Assembly (NCBI RefSeq): GCF_040412425.1
Contig: NC_089781.1
Span: 52,786,227 to 52,850,226, forward strand
Direction: 5' to 3'
Source of the DNA: Macrobrachium rosenbergii
Taxonomy: Eukaryota > Arthropoda > Malacostraca > Decapoda > Palaemonidae
DNA: 64,000 bases
Positions 33,086-44,339 of this stretch are shown piece after piece. The position numbers and the translations under genes are program-made. Position 1 is the first letter of the stretch, and each line of letters starts with the position of its first letter. Under the pieces are notes generated by a model. It had not been told where the DNA came from. It searched no databases and was given only the letters and a program-made list of their open reading frames with translations.

Positions 33086-34110
33086 ATTCATAAAGGAATT
33101 GAATGCATTGATTATATGAAGGCCTGAGAGTGTCAGGTAGAAACCATGTGATTATTTTGTTTTTTTGTAGTGATCCCCTTAATATCGTTTCTGTTGCAGT
33201 TTCAAGAATAGATGAGAGCTTTAAATTTCTCTTATATTCGAGTAACACTAATATACGTTATTTTCACACATAAGTTTTCTTTGAAGAATCATGCATTTAT
33301 AAAGATTTTTTGAGTTTTTAAAAATGTTATTGGTTCTCAAAAGTATTTTACCTACGATTTTCTTTATGTAATCTCTTTATTCAAAATATTTCTAGACAAC
33401 CAGAAACATCAAGATCTGTGAGCAACTGTATATCATATAAGCCAAAGACAAGAGGGAGAGAGATGGCAGGCAAACAGACAGAAGAAAATCTCGACCTCCC
33501 TACCCCCTTCGTCTGAAACAGAAGGAGAATACAGTGTTTCTTAAGGAGAATACAGTGTTTCTTTCTAAGTTATCAACCGCCACGGTAGTTGGCGGTTAGT
33601 AAAGCCCAGAACTCGGAGTTACAAAAACTCCGACTTTGGCCCTTTATAACTCAGGAAATATTAAACCGACCAGGATGAAACTCTGGCTTTAGAGGTTTCC
33701 CACTAGGGTCTCTAATGGTACCAAATTTCATCGAAATCCGTTTAGCCATCCCAGAGATCCAGATACTGATTTTTGGCATTCAGGGGATGTGGTAGAGGGT
33801 GGGTGAGGGTCCTAACATACCTGTGGAGCAATAATGGTAAAAGATACAGCCGTGACACTTAGTTTATCTGAAAGCTCGTATTCTGGAGGGGTGCTTCTCA
33901 GGGTTTGTTTTTTGAAATAATGAATTTTAAAGTGACAGTGGGCCATTCAAATTAGACCCCGAAATTCAAATTTCCTGATGCTCAGCCACAGACTACTCAC
34001 AATGTAGAAGAGATGCTGCTTTCTTAATATTTGTGAATAGCAGGTGGTGTTAGGAGAAGCTGGCTGACTTACTCTCAATTAACTGTCTATCTATCTGTCT
34101 ATTTATCTAT
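33086..34110. other. No gene seen; dispersed-repeat-like sequence
   Basis: The stretch 33570-33980 contains phrases such as ACCAAATTTCATCGAAATCC and TTTAACCATCC-like segments typical of high-copy dispersed repeats in invertebrates, but no second copy exists in this window to confirm it. Confidence 0.35.
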
Positions 34111-34124
34111 CTATATAATACTAA

Positions 34125-35115
34125 AACTACCCCTCTCCTTCCCTTCCCCTAACCCCCCCTCCCCTTCCCCTCTCCTCCCCTCACCTTCCATCCTCCTCCC
34201 TTCCCAAGCACAAGATCAAGCGTTAATTTAGCTGTGTCCTCCCCTCCCCTTCCCTCTCCCCTCCTCCTCCCTTCCCCCTCTCCTCCCCTCACCTTCCATC
34301 CTCCCTCCTCTTCCCGAGCACAAGATCAAGTGTTAAATTAGCTGTGTCCTCTCCCTCCCCTTCCCTCTCCCCTCCTCCTCCATTCCCCCTCCTTCCCCTC
34401 ACCTTCCATCCTCCTCCCCCCTCACCTTCCATCCTCCCTCCCTTCCTGAGCACAAGATCAAGTGTTAATTTAGCTGTTTCCTCCCCTCTCCCTTCCCTCT
34501 TCCCCCACCTCCCCTTCCCTCCCCCCTCCCCTCCCTTCCCCTCTCCTCATCTTCCATCCTCCCTTCCTCTTCCCTGAGCACAAGATCAAGTGTTAATTTA
34601 GCTGTGTCCTCCCCTCCCTTCCCCATCTCCCCTCCCCTCCTCCATTCCCCTCCCCTTCCATCCTCCCTCCCCTTCCTGAGCACAAGATCAAGTGTTAATT
34701 TAGCTGTTTCCTCCCCTTCCTTTCCCTCTTCCCCCCACTCTCCCCTTCCCCCTCCCCTCCTCCTCCCTTCCCCTCTCCTCCCCTCACCTTCCATCCTCCT
34801 TCCCCTTCCTGAGCACAAGATCAAGTGTTAATTTAGCTGTGTCCTCCCCCTCCCCACCCTCCCCCCCCCCCCTCTCCCCTCCCCTCCCCTTCCCCCCTCC
34901 TCCCCTCACCCCTTCCATCTTCCGTCCCCTTCCTCTCCCCCCTTCCCCCTTTTCCCCTCCTCCTCCCTTCCATCTTCCCTCCTTCCCTCTTCCCTCCTCC
35001 TCCACCCCTTCCTCCCCTTTCCCCTCCTCCCCTCACCGTCCATCTTCCCTCCCCTTCCCCCTTCCTCCTCCCATCCCACTCACCTTCCCTCTTCCTTCCC
35101 CTCCTTCCCCTCACC
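34125..35115 (+). repeat. C/T-rich minisatellite with conserved 35-bp island
   Basis: The island GAGCACAAGATCAAGTGTTA followed by ATTTAGCTGTGTCCTCCCC recurs near 34207, 34318, 34450, 34578, 34680 and 34813, separated by about 70-100 bp of polypyrimidine (CCCTCC/TTCC) sequence. After the last island the tract is nearly pure C/T on this strand to 35115. Frames here encode only Pro/Ser- or Gly/Arg-rich peptides and are not genes. Confidence 0.9.
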
Positions 35116-35269
35116 CTTTAGTGCTGAATAAAGAACCTATCTCCAGAGGATTTTTTGGAATTTGATTAATTATGTCTAGGCATTATGGAGCCGTAAAAAT
35201 TAATCTAATACCAAAGAATCCCCTGAAGATTGGCTCTTTAGTCAGTACTAAAGACCGTTTAAGGGGCCT

Positions 35270-35830
35270 TATGACGTCTGGGGTGATATATAAATACGAC
35301 TGTCCTCGTTGTTCTCTTAGGTGGGTTGCACCCAAAGACTTCTCAAGGTAAGCGCCGATTCTCACAAAGGTGTGAGCTCTGGAATGGGCAATAAACTGAC
35401 TAATCCCGAATTTTCAAATATCAGAGAACATGCCAAAAAATGTGGTAATAACATTGAATATGATCAATTTAAAATCATTACAAGGGCCACTTCCGAGCTA
35501 GCACACTCTATTCTGGAATCGCTAATTATCAACAGACAGTACCATTGCTGAATGCCCAAAACTCCTCCACCCCTCCCTACCTGTCGTAACCGGCTTCTTT
35601 GGTTTTCTTTCATCCACATTCCAGTCGCTCTCCTTCTCCCTTCTATATAGGTTGGTACCTCCAGGAATGCCTAATTTATTCTTATGTACAAATGTTTTGA
35701 ATGACATTTTTGTATAATTTATACGTATTTATATTTCACAATATTTACTCTTATTGCAGCCTTGAAAATGAGACTAATTGTCTTGAAACGTCGGCACAAA
35801 TAAAGATGTTTTTACGCACCAGTTTGTTTC
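35270..35830 (+). pseudogene. Penelope-like element, 3' end with GIY-YIG endonuclease
   Basis: The segment opens with IYKYDCPRC (about 35288-35315), the GIY-like start. An open frame (35321-35551) then has GCTQRLLKV, DSHKGVSSGMG, SNIREHAKKC and FKIITRATSELAHSILESLI, the C-terminal endonuclease of Penelope-like elements. A one-frame shift lies between the two parts. The 3' tail GAGACTAATTGTCTTGAAACGTCGGCACAAATAAAG (35770-35803) forms the short hairpin and AATAAA that typically end such elements. The reverse transcriptase is absent, so this is a 5'-truncated copy. Confidence 0.7.
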
Positions 35831-35890
35831 CACTGCCCTCAGTTCTTGATATGTCTGACTGATTAGCTGTCCTGCCTATATCCTTTATAT

Positions 35891-36533
<643 letters not shown>

Positions 36534-36594
36534 ATAAACACACACACGACACTGGAACAAAACAATCAGTGCAACAGATTAAATTGCAGCTTAC

Positions 36595-36720
36595 CCTACA
36601 TAATCAATGGCTTTATTCATCTTGAGATATGAAATAACCTTTTCGATAGTGTGTGCCCTTGAATCTTCTTGACCATAACAACCACTCCAGATTGGATGGA
36701 TGTTAGACAAGTAGAAGTAT
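36595..36720 (-). CDS. Trehalase (GH37), internal exon C
   Basis: The minus-strand exon has an AG acceptor just upstream (36721-36722) and a GTAAGC donor (36594-36589). It begins with the last base of an AGA codon shared with exon B and reads [16 protein letters not shown] followed by a helical stretch ending IDYVG. Trehalase has SN(I/L).P(L/I)W at this place. No later exon, which should carry the QWD.PN signature, is found between here and the lower end of the window, so either introns are very long or the gene is broken by the AT array and repeats below 36590. Confidence 0.75.
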
Positions 36721-37081
36721 CTGTGAATAAAAAAAAAAACATGATGTAGAAAATTATATAATAAACAAATACGTACAAAAATTCACTGGACGACGATTGG
36801 AAATAAAAGAAATCTGCACAACAATTCAGAAGGTATCTTGTAACAACGCTTCAGATAAACAGTTAACCAATTCCCATGTCAGGACGATTACAAGAAGCGT
36901 GTAAGTTTAAGTTCAATGTAAGTCAATTTGTTTACAATCTTCTAATTCTGTAAAAGAAGTATTTATCACTTTCAGGACTTGAAGTTGACCCAATGATTTA
37001 TTGGGAACGAATCTCTTTATACCTTGTTTTTTTTATGTTAACTCGACTGAAGGAAAGCATTAGGAAATGTATCTCATTTAC
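36721..37081 (-). other. Trehalase intron between exons B and C
   Basis: GT...AG intron of 361 bp, AT-rich. Confidence 0.75.
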
Positions 37082-37313
37082 CTTCTTTTCTGTTGTGTTT
37101 TGATGTCAAAGTCATACCATACTCCATCTGCCTTGTCCCAAAAAAGCTCAGCCATTGTGGTGTTCTTAATCGTTGCCAGATCGTCATAATATTTTTCCTT
37201 CGTATAATTTCCCACTCTTCGATAAAATTCACTGAGAAATCTTGCGTTGACGCAGAGCAGACTGTTTAGATCTACTGGAGCAATTGAAGTAACCCTCAAG
37301 TCTTTCAGAGACC
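37082..37313 (-). CDS. Trehalase (GH37), internal exon B
   Basis: The exon is bordered by a TTGCAG acceptor and a GTAAAT donor and keeps phase with both neighbours. It encodes APVDLNSLLCVNARFLSEF, GNYTKEKYYDDLA, and LFWDKADGVWYDFD, which match the well-conserved middle of trehalase (PVDLN.LLC.NA and W....G.W.DYD). The enzyme hydrolyses trehalose to two glucose units; in arthropods it works on haemolymph or intracellular trehalose. No stops or frameshifts are present. Confidence 0.85.
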
Positions 37314-37519
37314 CTGCAATGAATATGGCACTTTTAAACCTAAAGTTTCTAAAAGCCCAATAAGTTATGGTACCTCCAGGAACATAATTTTATGATGAAA
37401 GCATCTCTTCATCACTGACAGTGATAGGAAATGGGAATGCATCTCAATGGGAAAAGCAACTAAACTTTCTTATCTCACCCGCATCCTAAGGCTCGATGTT
37501 CAAAAACTGATAAACTGAC
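37314..37519 (-). other. Trehalase intron between exons A and B
   Basis: GT...AG intron of 206 bp. Confidence 0.75.
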
Positions 37520-37650
37520 CCTTGTTGCTGCCATTGTTTACAATCCAGCGAGTAGAATAATCCCATCCAGACTCAGCACCTGACTTCAATTCAACATAAA
37601 GCTGTTCTTTTGCTTCGGAATTCAGGTTTTCAGCGAGGTCGTAATCTTCC
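37520..37650 (-). CDS. Trehalase (GH37), internal exon A with catalytic Asp
   Basis: The exon starts after a TATCCAG acceptor (exon from 37650) and ends at a GTCAGT donor (37519). It reads EDYDLAENLNSEAKEQLY, followed by ELKSGAESGWDYSTRW and a NNGSNKG end. ESGWD(Y/F)S.RW is the conserved GH37 segment that contains the catalytic acid aspartate. Phase 1 at its end fits exon B. Upstream exons, including the PGGRF-type signature 1, are not found in 37651-39374. The gene is therefore partial in this window; whether it is functional cannot be told. Confidence 0.85.
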
Positions 37651-39374
37651 CTGGATACAAAAAAAGACATTCCATCAAGATAAACAAATCTACAAAACAA
37701 CAGATTTACCACAAATTTAAGGAAAACTATAAAAATGCGACACACAGCAACCTGCCACAATCAAGCTTTACTTCTCAAGAACAGGATATGTGTTGGAATA
37801 ATATAATCCAAATAAAAAACCACTATTAATCCTCGAGTCCTTGCTGGGACTGAATATGTCATCAGCACTCAATCTACACTTTTATTTCTCTTGACAGAAT
37901 TCAATAGAACTCTTAATGTATATTACTATGGTTCCCAAACACACACGACTCAGACGCGAGTACCAGTTTCCTGTTGTAACGTGAACTGCATCCTTAGCAA
38001 TTTACAAAATGCAATAACATCAAAAAGCAGACTTTAATCTGTATCATGTTTGTAACACAAATACTGATATTAGATGTAATTCTTAAGAATGATTTTGTTT
38101 CACTAATAATGATACAAGATCTGATCTTTATGATTTATGTGGGACATTTTCCCATATTTATATTTATCTCATAGAGACAACACTTACCCTAACGCTAATG
38201 ATTCTGCTAGCAACAAGTGAATGAGAAATCTTCAAATGCTGTCAGTCATGAAAGAACAGGATAAAATCCAATTGACAGGAAACAGTATTAACAACTACAC
38301 ATCCTCCTCAGCAGCCAATATTTGTATCTGGAAAAAGAGGAGTTTGTTTTCTCCCTCTTTTCGCCCCTTTGTCAGAATCTTCTTGTCTGGCAATACAGCG
38401 GCGTACCAGCTACGAGGCTGAACAAATGTGACTACTAATTGGCTGATGTAGGTGGTTACTCATATCAGTCAATCAGTGGTCGCACCTTTATTTATTAATT
38501 TTTTTTCCAGCTTGACATCTGTCAAAGTCACTTCTTGATCTGCTGCAAATAACACAAGACATAATATGATGCAACATGAAAACCAAATTGTTTGTATAAT
38601 GTTTTAAACTGTTTCGCATTATACAAAATTTCAGACTTTGATTTACAGTATACAACTATTTTATGATGAATTTCCATAAAATTTCTATTTTATTTTTGCT
38701 AAATTATTATAGGGAAGTTATACCAATAAAAACTGTGCGTCAGTTTCTGTAATATCAATTATCGATAACAATGTAGACTACCGTTTATGTCAGTATCTTT
38801 CCACCAATCAAGGTGTAAGGAAATTATACATAGTATTATAAGAAACAACTGACTTTATCAGCAGGCTCTGACCTGCTTTAATATGAGCAGCACAATAGTT
38901 CAGGTGATCTTTTCCACACAGTTGAAATCAAGAGGTGGGCAATGCAGGTGACATTTGGGCATGCGGCTGTCAAAGCGATTTGTGAGAGGCTGCCGAACCT
39001 CGTGGTTAAACCTGTGTTTGATGGTGAAACCTGGAAGTTAAAGGGCTCCTTCTCAAGGGAGACAAATAAAGAGAAGTATACAAGTGCTCATACATCACTT
39101 CTGTTATTTACAAGAGATAAGTACATCTTATAGGTAGTGCTTTTTTTTTTTTTTTACAATGGAATACATGAAAGCTTCACATCTCAAATAGGCTGGTGCC
39201 TTTCAAGATGTCAATATAGTACTTGGTTAAGAAAAAAATATGATTACTTATAACCTAAGAATACAACATAAACAGTTACATATAAGTACAAGATATGAAT
39301 GACACACCTGTTCCACTTCCATACTAAGTAAATACCTTCTTGGCTGCTGATAAGGTTCTAAGTCACAGTTAAAT
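37651..39374. other. No gene recognised (probable trehalase intron or upstream region)
   Basis: AT-rich sequence. Only a short plus-strand frame at 38942-39133 stands out (VTFGHAAVKAICERLP, FDGETWKLKG), which I do not recognise and which lacks supporting context. The last part is the target of the gypsy-B insertion. Confidence 0.45.
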
Positions 39375-39758
39375 TGAAAAGTTCCTGCTCAACGTGTTCT
39401 CTCCAGTGAACATCCCGTTTTCTGTGGTGCCTTCACATCGACCTAGGGTCGACCTGAACATATGTTTATCACCATAATTGTAAACTGTACATTTATTGTC
39501 TTTCCAAATGATCATGCTTTATGTACAAGTAACGAAGTATTTATGTTATGTGTCAGACATTATTGATCACTATGTTTTCTGTATGAACCTGTCCTGTTTT
39601 TGTAAAGAATTAGTTTGACCTCGGGTCACCTGTAAACCTTTGTACCAACGGTCTCTGCGAAGTACGCAGACGTCCGCACCCCGCTTTATAAGCGGCTCAC
39701 TTCATCAATAAACTAGCAGTACTTGTCTTCCTGCTCATTATTTCACACCTCTCTCACA
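39375..39758 (+). repeat. gypsy-B 5' LTR
   Basis: 384 bp, TGAAAAGTTCCTGCTC to CTCTCTCACA. A TTTATAAGCGG TATA-like box lies at about 39686 and AATAAA at about 39707. The same LTR is seen at 43874, 11645 and 54736. Confidence 0.95.
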
Positions 39759-39759
39759 G

Positions 39760-39777
39760 TGGTGACCCCGGAGTGGT
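39760..39777 (+). other. gypsy-B primer-binding site (tRNA-Trp type)
   Basis: TGGTGACCCCGGAGTGG starts two bases after the LTR. The first 11 bases are complementary to the 3' end of animal tRNA-Trp (...CGGGGTCACCA). Use of tRNA-Trp is known for the CsRn1 clade. Confidence 0.7.
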
Positions 39778-40159
39778 TCCCGGAAGCCATTAACAGACCC
39801 CAAACAGTGACTAAGTCTTGGCCTGATGAACCTTACTCACGCCACTAACAGACCAACTACGGTGCTCTAACAAAGCGCTCGGGCATTTACCGACCCTCAT
39901 TGGCAGGTCGCCAGCGTCATTAGTGGAGCCACACAGCACGCTTCCTGAGCATGCATTGGCACAAGTATTCCCTCACACTCCAAGTGAGAGCGCAAAATGA
40001 GCATGGACGCGGGCATTCCCAACCACGTACAAATTACCACGAACCTCTTGGAAGCAGACACCTCCCTCTCGCAACCCCCTCCAGTGCACACCTCCACACC
40101 GATACCTGCACCCCACATGATGACCCCCCCTGACGGACCAGCCAAAGACAGCCCTTAAC

Positions 40160-40720
40160 ATAAGGCTGCCACCATTTACCCTGGTTCTACAGGGTCGAGG
40201 GGCAGTTCAGGGTAGCAGGCCTAACCGATGAGGTGTTGAAGGTGGACATCGCCATCAAAGCCCTGCCGGAGGAGATATACAGGAAGATTGCCCCATGGTT
40301 GATGACAACGTTGGGCCCCACCACCTTCCAGCAATAAAATCCACTCTCGTCGAGACCTGCTCCCTGCCGGCCTCCAAGAGAGCTGCCCGCGCCTTCGACC
40401 TCGCCCTCAACCCCCGGCAGGAGGGAAACCTCCACGAGACTGACAGCAGCGGCAGGCACAAAGAAATCAGCCTATCGAGGGAGACCTTCCTGTGGCAGCT
40501 ACTGCTGGAGGTCCGTGGGCAGATCACGGACGCATATACCCTGCCGGTCAAGGACCTCATCAGGGTGGCACAGCAGCTGACGGATTCCACAAAGGCTGCC
40601 AAGCGGGCGACCATGCCCACACACTCCGCCCAACTGCCTCCTGCCGGAGGACCCCACCATGGAGCCCATCAACATCGTTGAGTAGAAAAGGCCATCCCAC
40701 CAGCAGAAGAGGGAGGGGCT
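40160..40720 (+). pseudogene. gypsy-B gag
   Basis: The first part (about 40170-40320) reads FRVAGLTDEVLKVDIAIKALPEEI after a stop-containing start. After a shift, 40295-40681 continues with LVETCSLPASKRAARAFDLA, LSRETFLWQLLLEVRGQI and LIRVAQQLTDST. This is the capsid-like gag of the CsRn1 group, which lacks an evident CCHC knuckle. One frameshift near 40300 breaks it. Confidence 0.7.
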
Positions 40721-40834
40721 GGGGCTTTGCTATTACCACCGGAGGTTCGGGAGAGCTGCCCGGAGATGTGAAGCCCCCTGCCCTTTCTTCCCTTCAAAAA
40801 ATGGAGGAGGCAGCAGCCAACCACACAGGCCGCC

Positions 40835-41116
40835 ATGGCAGCAGCAGCAGAAATACCCAGGGGTCCCTTACCATTAGGTTTCTACGTCCGCGACACCATC
40901 TCCAGCAGGTTGATGCTGGTCGACACTGGAGCCATGCGTTCAGTGTTTTTGCCTTCAGGAGAGGACCACAGACGCCTGCTGGACCCAACTGCCTCCCTGA
41001 CGGCCGCAAACGGGTCCCCCATCCTCTCCTATGGCACCAGGCTCCTGTCGATCTCCATCCTTGGCCGAAGGTACGGCTGGGAATTCATCATTTGGACGTC
41101 AGGGCCCCACTCCTAG
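40835..41116 (+). pseudogene. gypsy-B protease
   Basis: It contains YVRDTISSRLMLVDTGAMRS with the catalytic DTG intact, followed by VFLPS and TASLTAANGS. This is the typical CsRn1-clade protease start. It continues in another frame to about 41160 (LGSDFLAHFGL). Confidence 0.75.
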
Positions 41117-41209
41117 GGTCAGACTTCCTTGCCCACTTCGGACTAGCAGTCGACGTCGGCCGCAAACGCCTGCTGGACACCGAGTCCTGCCAGTCCCTGC
41201 CCTTGTCGC

Positions 41210-42020
41210 CAGGCCCCAGGGAGCCCGCCATCTGTTCTGTCGTGCCCCACCAGTATAGTTCCCTTCTGAAGGAGTTCCCAGAGGTCTTCAAACCCGAGCT
41301 CCGCCAGATGCCTGGGGCTCCTGCCAAACACGGGATATACCACTACATCAAGATGAAGGGTCTCCGATGCACGCAAAGTTCCAACGGCTTCCCCTGCAGT
41401 GCCTTCAGGAGGCCAGAAAGGCCTTTGCTGAGATGGAGAGGATGGGCATATGCAGAAAGACTCCCAGCCTGTGGGCCTCCCCGCTTCACATGGTGCAGAA
41501 AGCGGACGGCACCTAGAGGCCCTGCTGTGACTACAGGCGGCTGAACCTTGCAACAGAGCCTGACCACTACCCCCTGCCAAACATGCAGGACCTGACAGCC
41601 TCTTTCCACGGGGCCAAAATATTCTCAAAAATGGGTCTTTTAAAGTCGTATTTTCAGGTACCAGCAGTGCCGGAGGACATTCCCGAAACTGCCATTGTCA
41701 CGCCTTTCGGGTCCTACGTCTTCGCCTTCTCCACCTTCGGCCTGAGGAATGCGGGCGCGACCTTCCAGAGGTTGATGGACAGCATCCTGGGGGACCTGGA
41801 CTTCTGCATCTGCTACGTCGACGATATCCTAATCTTTTCCAGATCCCGGGAGGAACACCTGCGACACACCCGGAAGGTCCTGCAACGCCTGCAGGAAAGT
41901 GGCCTCGTTGTCAGGTTCGACAAGTGTACCTACGGCGTCGAGAAGGTGGAATTCCTGGGCCACGAGATATCCCCTGATGGCGTCCACCCAAGTCGTCAAA
42001 GGTCGAAGCTGTCGTGAAGT
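41210..42020 (+). pseudogene. gypsy-B reverse transcriptase
   Basis: 41240-41400 has EFPEVFKPEL and AKHGIYHYIKM. After shifts, 41583-42017 has FHGAKIFSKMGLLKSYFQVP, FAFSTFGLRNAGATFQRLMD, the intact catalytic CYVDDILIFS, and CTYGVEKVEFLGHEISPDG. The first catalytic Asp is replaced: the usual SKIDL motif reads SKMGL. Frameshifts occur near 41370-41560. Confidence 0.85.
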
Positions 42021-42580
42021 TCCCCTCCCCCACCTCCATCAGGGCCATATAAGAATTCCTCGGGATGGTCAACTACTACAGAAGAGTCATCCCAGGGATT
42101 GCTCACATCATGGCCCCCCTGACGGAGGTCCTCAAGGGACGTCCAAAGACCTTAGTGTGGGGCCCCGACCAGCAGAAGGCCTTCCTCTTGATGAAGGCTG
42201 CCCTTGCCAAAGCAACATCTTTGGCCCACCAGGACCCCAACGCTCCCCTCCAGCTGACGACGGACGCCAGCAACGTCGCCTGGAGCAAGTCATCAGGGGG
42301 ACCTCTCAGCCCATCGCCTTCTTCAGCAGGAGGCTAAGCCCCACCGAGTCCCTCAACAGCACCTTCAACGGGAACTCTTCACAGCAAACCAGGCGGTACA
42401 GCACTTCAAGTTCCTCCTGGAGGGAATGCCCTTCACAATTTGGACCGACCACCAGCCACTGGTCCATGCCTTCATGAAGTTGGGGGATGCATGCTCCTCT
42501 AGGCAGCAGCGGCACCTTGTGGCCATTGTGAAGTTCACCTGCACCATCAAATACCTCCCCGGTAGCTGATGCCCTCTCGA
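42021..42580 (+). pseudogene. gypsy-B RNase H
   Basis: 42065-42337 has MVNYYRRVIPGIAHIMAPLT, LVWGPDQQKAF and LQLTTDASNVA, with the first catalytic Asp. After a frameshift near 42290, FTANQAVQHFKFLLEG and FTIWTDHQPLVHAF follow. The ELFTANQAVQHF segment supplies the second acid. Confidence 0.8.
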
Positions 42581-42599
42581 GGATCGAGATCGACTCAGT

Positions 42600-43802
42600 A
42601 CAGATCGGGATCGACTACGAGGACCTCGCCCGCGAACAGGCTGCTGACCCTGAGACACCAGCCTACCGTACAGCCGTCACGTCACTGAAATGGAAGGACA
42701 ACAGTCAGGCTGCTGACGGAGAAGTTCGTCTGGCATGGCATGCGGAAGGACGCGACAGCCTGGGTGAGGCAATGTCTGCAGTGTCAGGAGCCAGCAAAGT
42801 AGTACGGCACACCGAATCTGGAGTGGGAGGGTTCCCCCAGCCAAAGAGACGCTTTGGGCACATCCACGTCGATGTGGTGGGTCCTCTTCCCCCATCAGGA
42901 GGAGCCAGGTACCTTCTGACAATTGTTGACCGCTCCACCAGGTGGCCTGAAGCTATGCCCATGGAAGAAGCCACCTCCAGTGTGTGTGCGGAAGCCATCC
43001 TCTCCAGCTGGATCAGCTGGTTCGGTGTCCCAGACGAGATAATAACAGACAGAGGACCTGCTTTCCTATCCGAGCTGCGGACCGCCCTGGCACGCCTAAT
43101 GGGGACCACTCACCACAGCACCACCGCCTATAACCCCGCAGCCAACGGAATGGTGGAAAGGTTCCACAGGTCTTGAAGGCGTCCCTCATGGCTCGTTGCT
43201 CCTCTGAGAATTGGAAATACCAGCTGCCCTGGGTCCTACTTGGGCTGAGAACCGCCCCCAGAGCCAACAGCAACCCCTCCTCAGCAGAAAAAGTCTACAG
43301 GGAGACCCTGGTAGTCCCAGGGGAACTCATTGCAGAGGACAGGGACGACATAAGGACGCAGAGGCTCCATGACAGGGTTGGAAAATTCGCCCCCTGCCAA
43401 AGGACATTCACTGACAGGACATCCCCCTTCATGCCACCCGGGCTATCCTCTGCCACCCACATCTTCGTCAGGGACAATGCTGTACGCCCACCCATAACTA
43501 GATCCTACAGAGGACCTTTCCTTGTACTGGAAAGGAACAACAAGGCATTCCGAGTACCCATCCACAGGTGGGAAGACTGGATATCTATAGATTGCCTCAA
43601 ACCCGCATTCCTGGAAGAGGATGATGAAGGCGGACCCCAAGGCCTCCCGCAGGATGTGGTACCCCCTCGGACAGCCCCGGGAGCAGGAAGGAGGCGTGGG
43701 TGTCCATGGAAAACCCAGGAACCAGATAGGAAAGCACCCCAACAAACCACTCCGGAGGGCACCAAGGAAGGCGACCACCCTCTCCAGTTGACATTGAGGT
43801 AG
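42600..43802 (+). pseudogene. gypsy-B integrase
   Basis: 42772-43176 has GHIHVDVVGPLPPSGGARYL (first Asp), DEIITDRGPAFLSEL (second Asp) and AANGMVERFHR (Glu), so all three catalytic acids are retained. The zinc-binding part upstream is degraded or deleted (42600-42770). 43173-43802 carries the C-terminal domain with LGLRTAPRA, VPGELI, and RSYRGPFLVLERNNKAFRV. One frameshift at 43176 separates them. Confidence 0.85.
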
Positions 43803-43858
43803 CGAGGACCCCTTTGTCGCTCCAGCAGATACCTGCTTTGATCATATGTTGCCTCCGT

Positions 43859-43873
43859 CTTAGGGGGGAGTAT
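43859..43873 (+). other. gypsy-B polypurine tract
   Basis: TTAGGGGGGAGTAT directly precedes the TG of the 3' LTR. Confidence 0.8.
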
Positions 43874-44257
43874 TGTAAAGTCCCTGCTCTATGTGTTCTC
43901 TATAGTGAACATCCCGTTTTCTGTGGTGCCTTCACCTCGACCTAGGGTCGACCAGCACATATGTTTATCACCATAATTGCAAATTGTATATTTATTGTCT
44001 TTCCAAATGATCATGCTTCATGTACAAGTAACGAAGTATTTATGTTATGTGTCAGACATTATTGATCACTATGTTTTCTGTATGAACCTGTCCTGTTTTT
44101 GTAAAGAATTAGTTTGACCTCAGGTCACCTGTAAATCTTTGTACCCGCGGTTCCTGTGAAGTACGCAGACGCCTGCATTTCGCTTTATAAGTGGCTTGCT
44201 TCATCAATAAATTAGCAGTACTTGTCTTCCTGCTCATTATTTCACACCTTTCTCACA
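43874..44257 (+). repeat. gypsy-B 3' LTR
   Basis: 384 bp, TGTAAAGTCCCTGCTC to CCTTTCTCACA, flanked on the right by AAAT. Confidence 0.95.
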
Positions 44258-44339
44258 AAATGAAATATAAAAGGGACATTGTGTTATGATATACAGACAA
44301 CTGTTCCACATCCTTGTTCAATGGTTGGCTTTCCAGGAT

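Larger units (their letters stand above)
39375..44257 (+). mobile_element. gypsy-B, CsRn1-like Ty3/gypsy element, full length
   Basis: The 4883-bp element has two 384-bp LTRs and is flanked by AAAT on both sides (39371-39374 and 44258-44261). It has a primer-binding site, gag, protease, RT, RNase H, integrase and a polypurine tract in order. About 30 differences between the LTRs by manual count (roughly 8 percent) indicate it is not recent. Many differences are C/T or G/A. Frameshifts and a few stops interrupt gag-pol, so it is not autonomous. It is unusually GC-rich compared with its surroundings. Confidence 0.9.

Noticed and set aside
34344..35165. Pro/Ser-rich (plus) and Gly/Arg/Glu-rich (minus) open frames
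   Set aside because: They arise from the polypyrimidine minisatellite; no start context and no family pattern.
38942..39133. 63-codon frame upstream of the trehalase exons as a possible exon
   Set aside because: It is on the opposite strand, shows no trehalase similarity and lacks convincing splice sites.
40492..41544. A 350-codon open frame overlapping gypsy-B gag and protease
   Set aside because: It is a shifted frame of a GC-rich region; the gag and protease motifs are in other frames.
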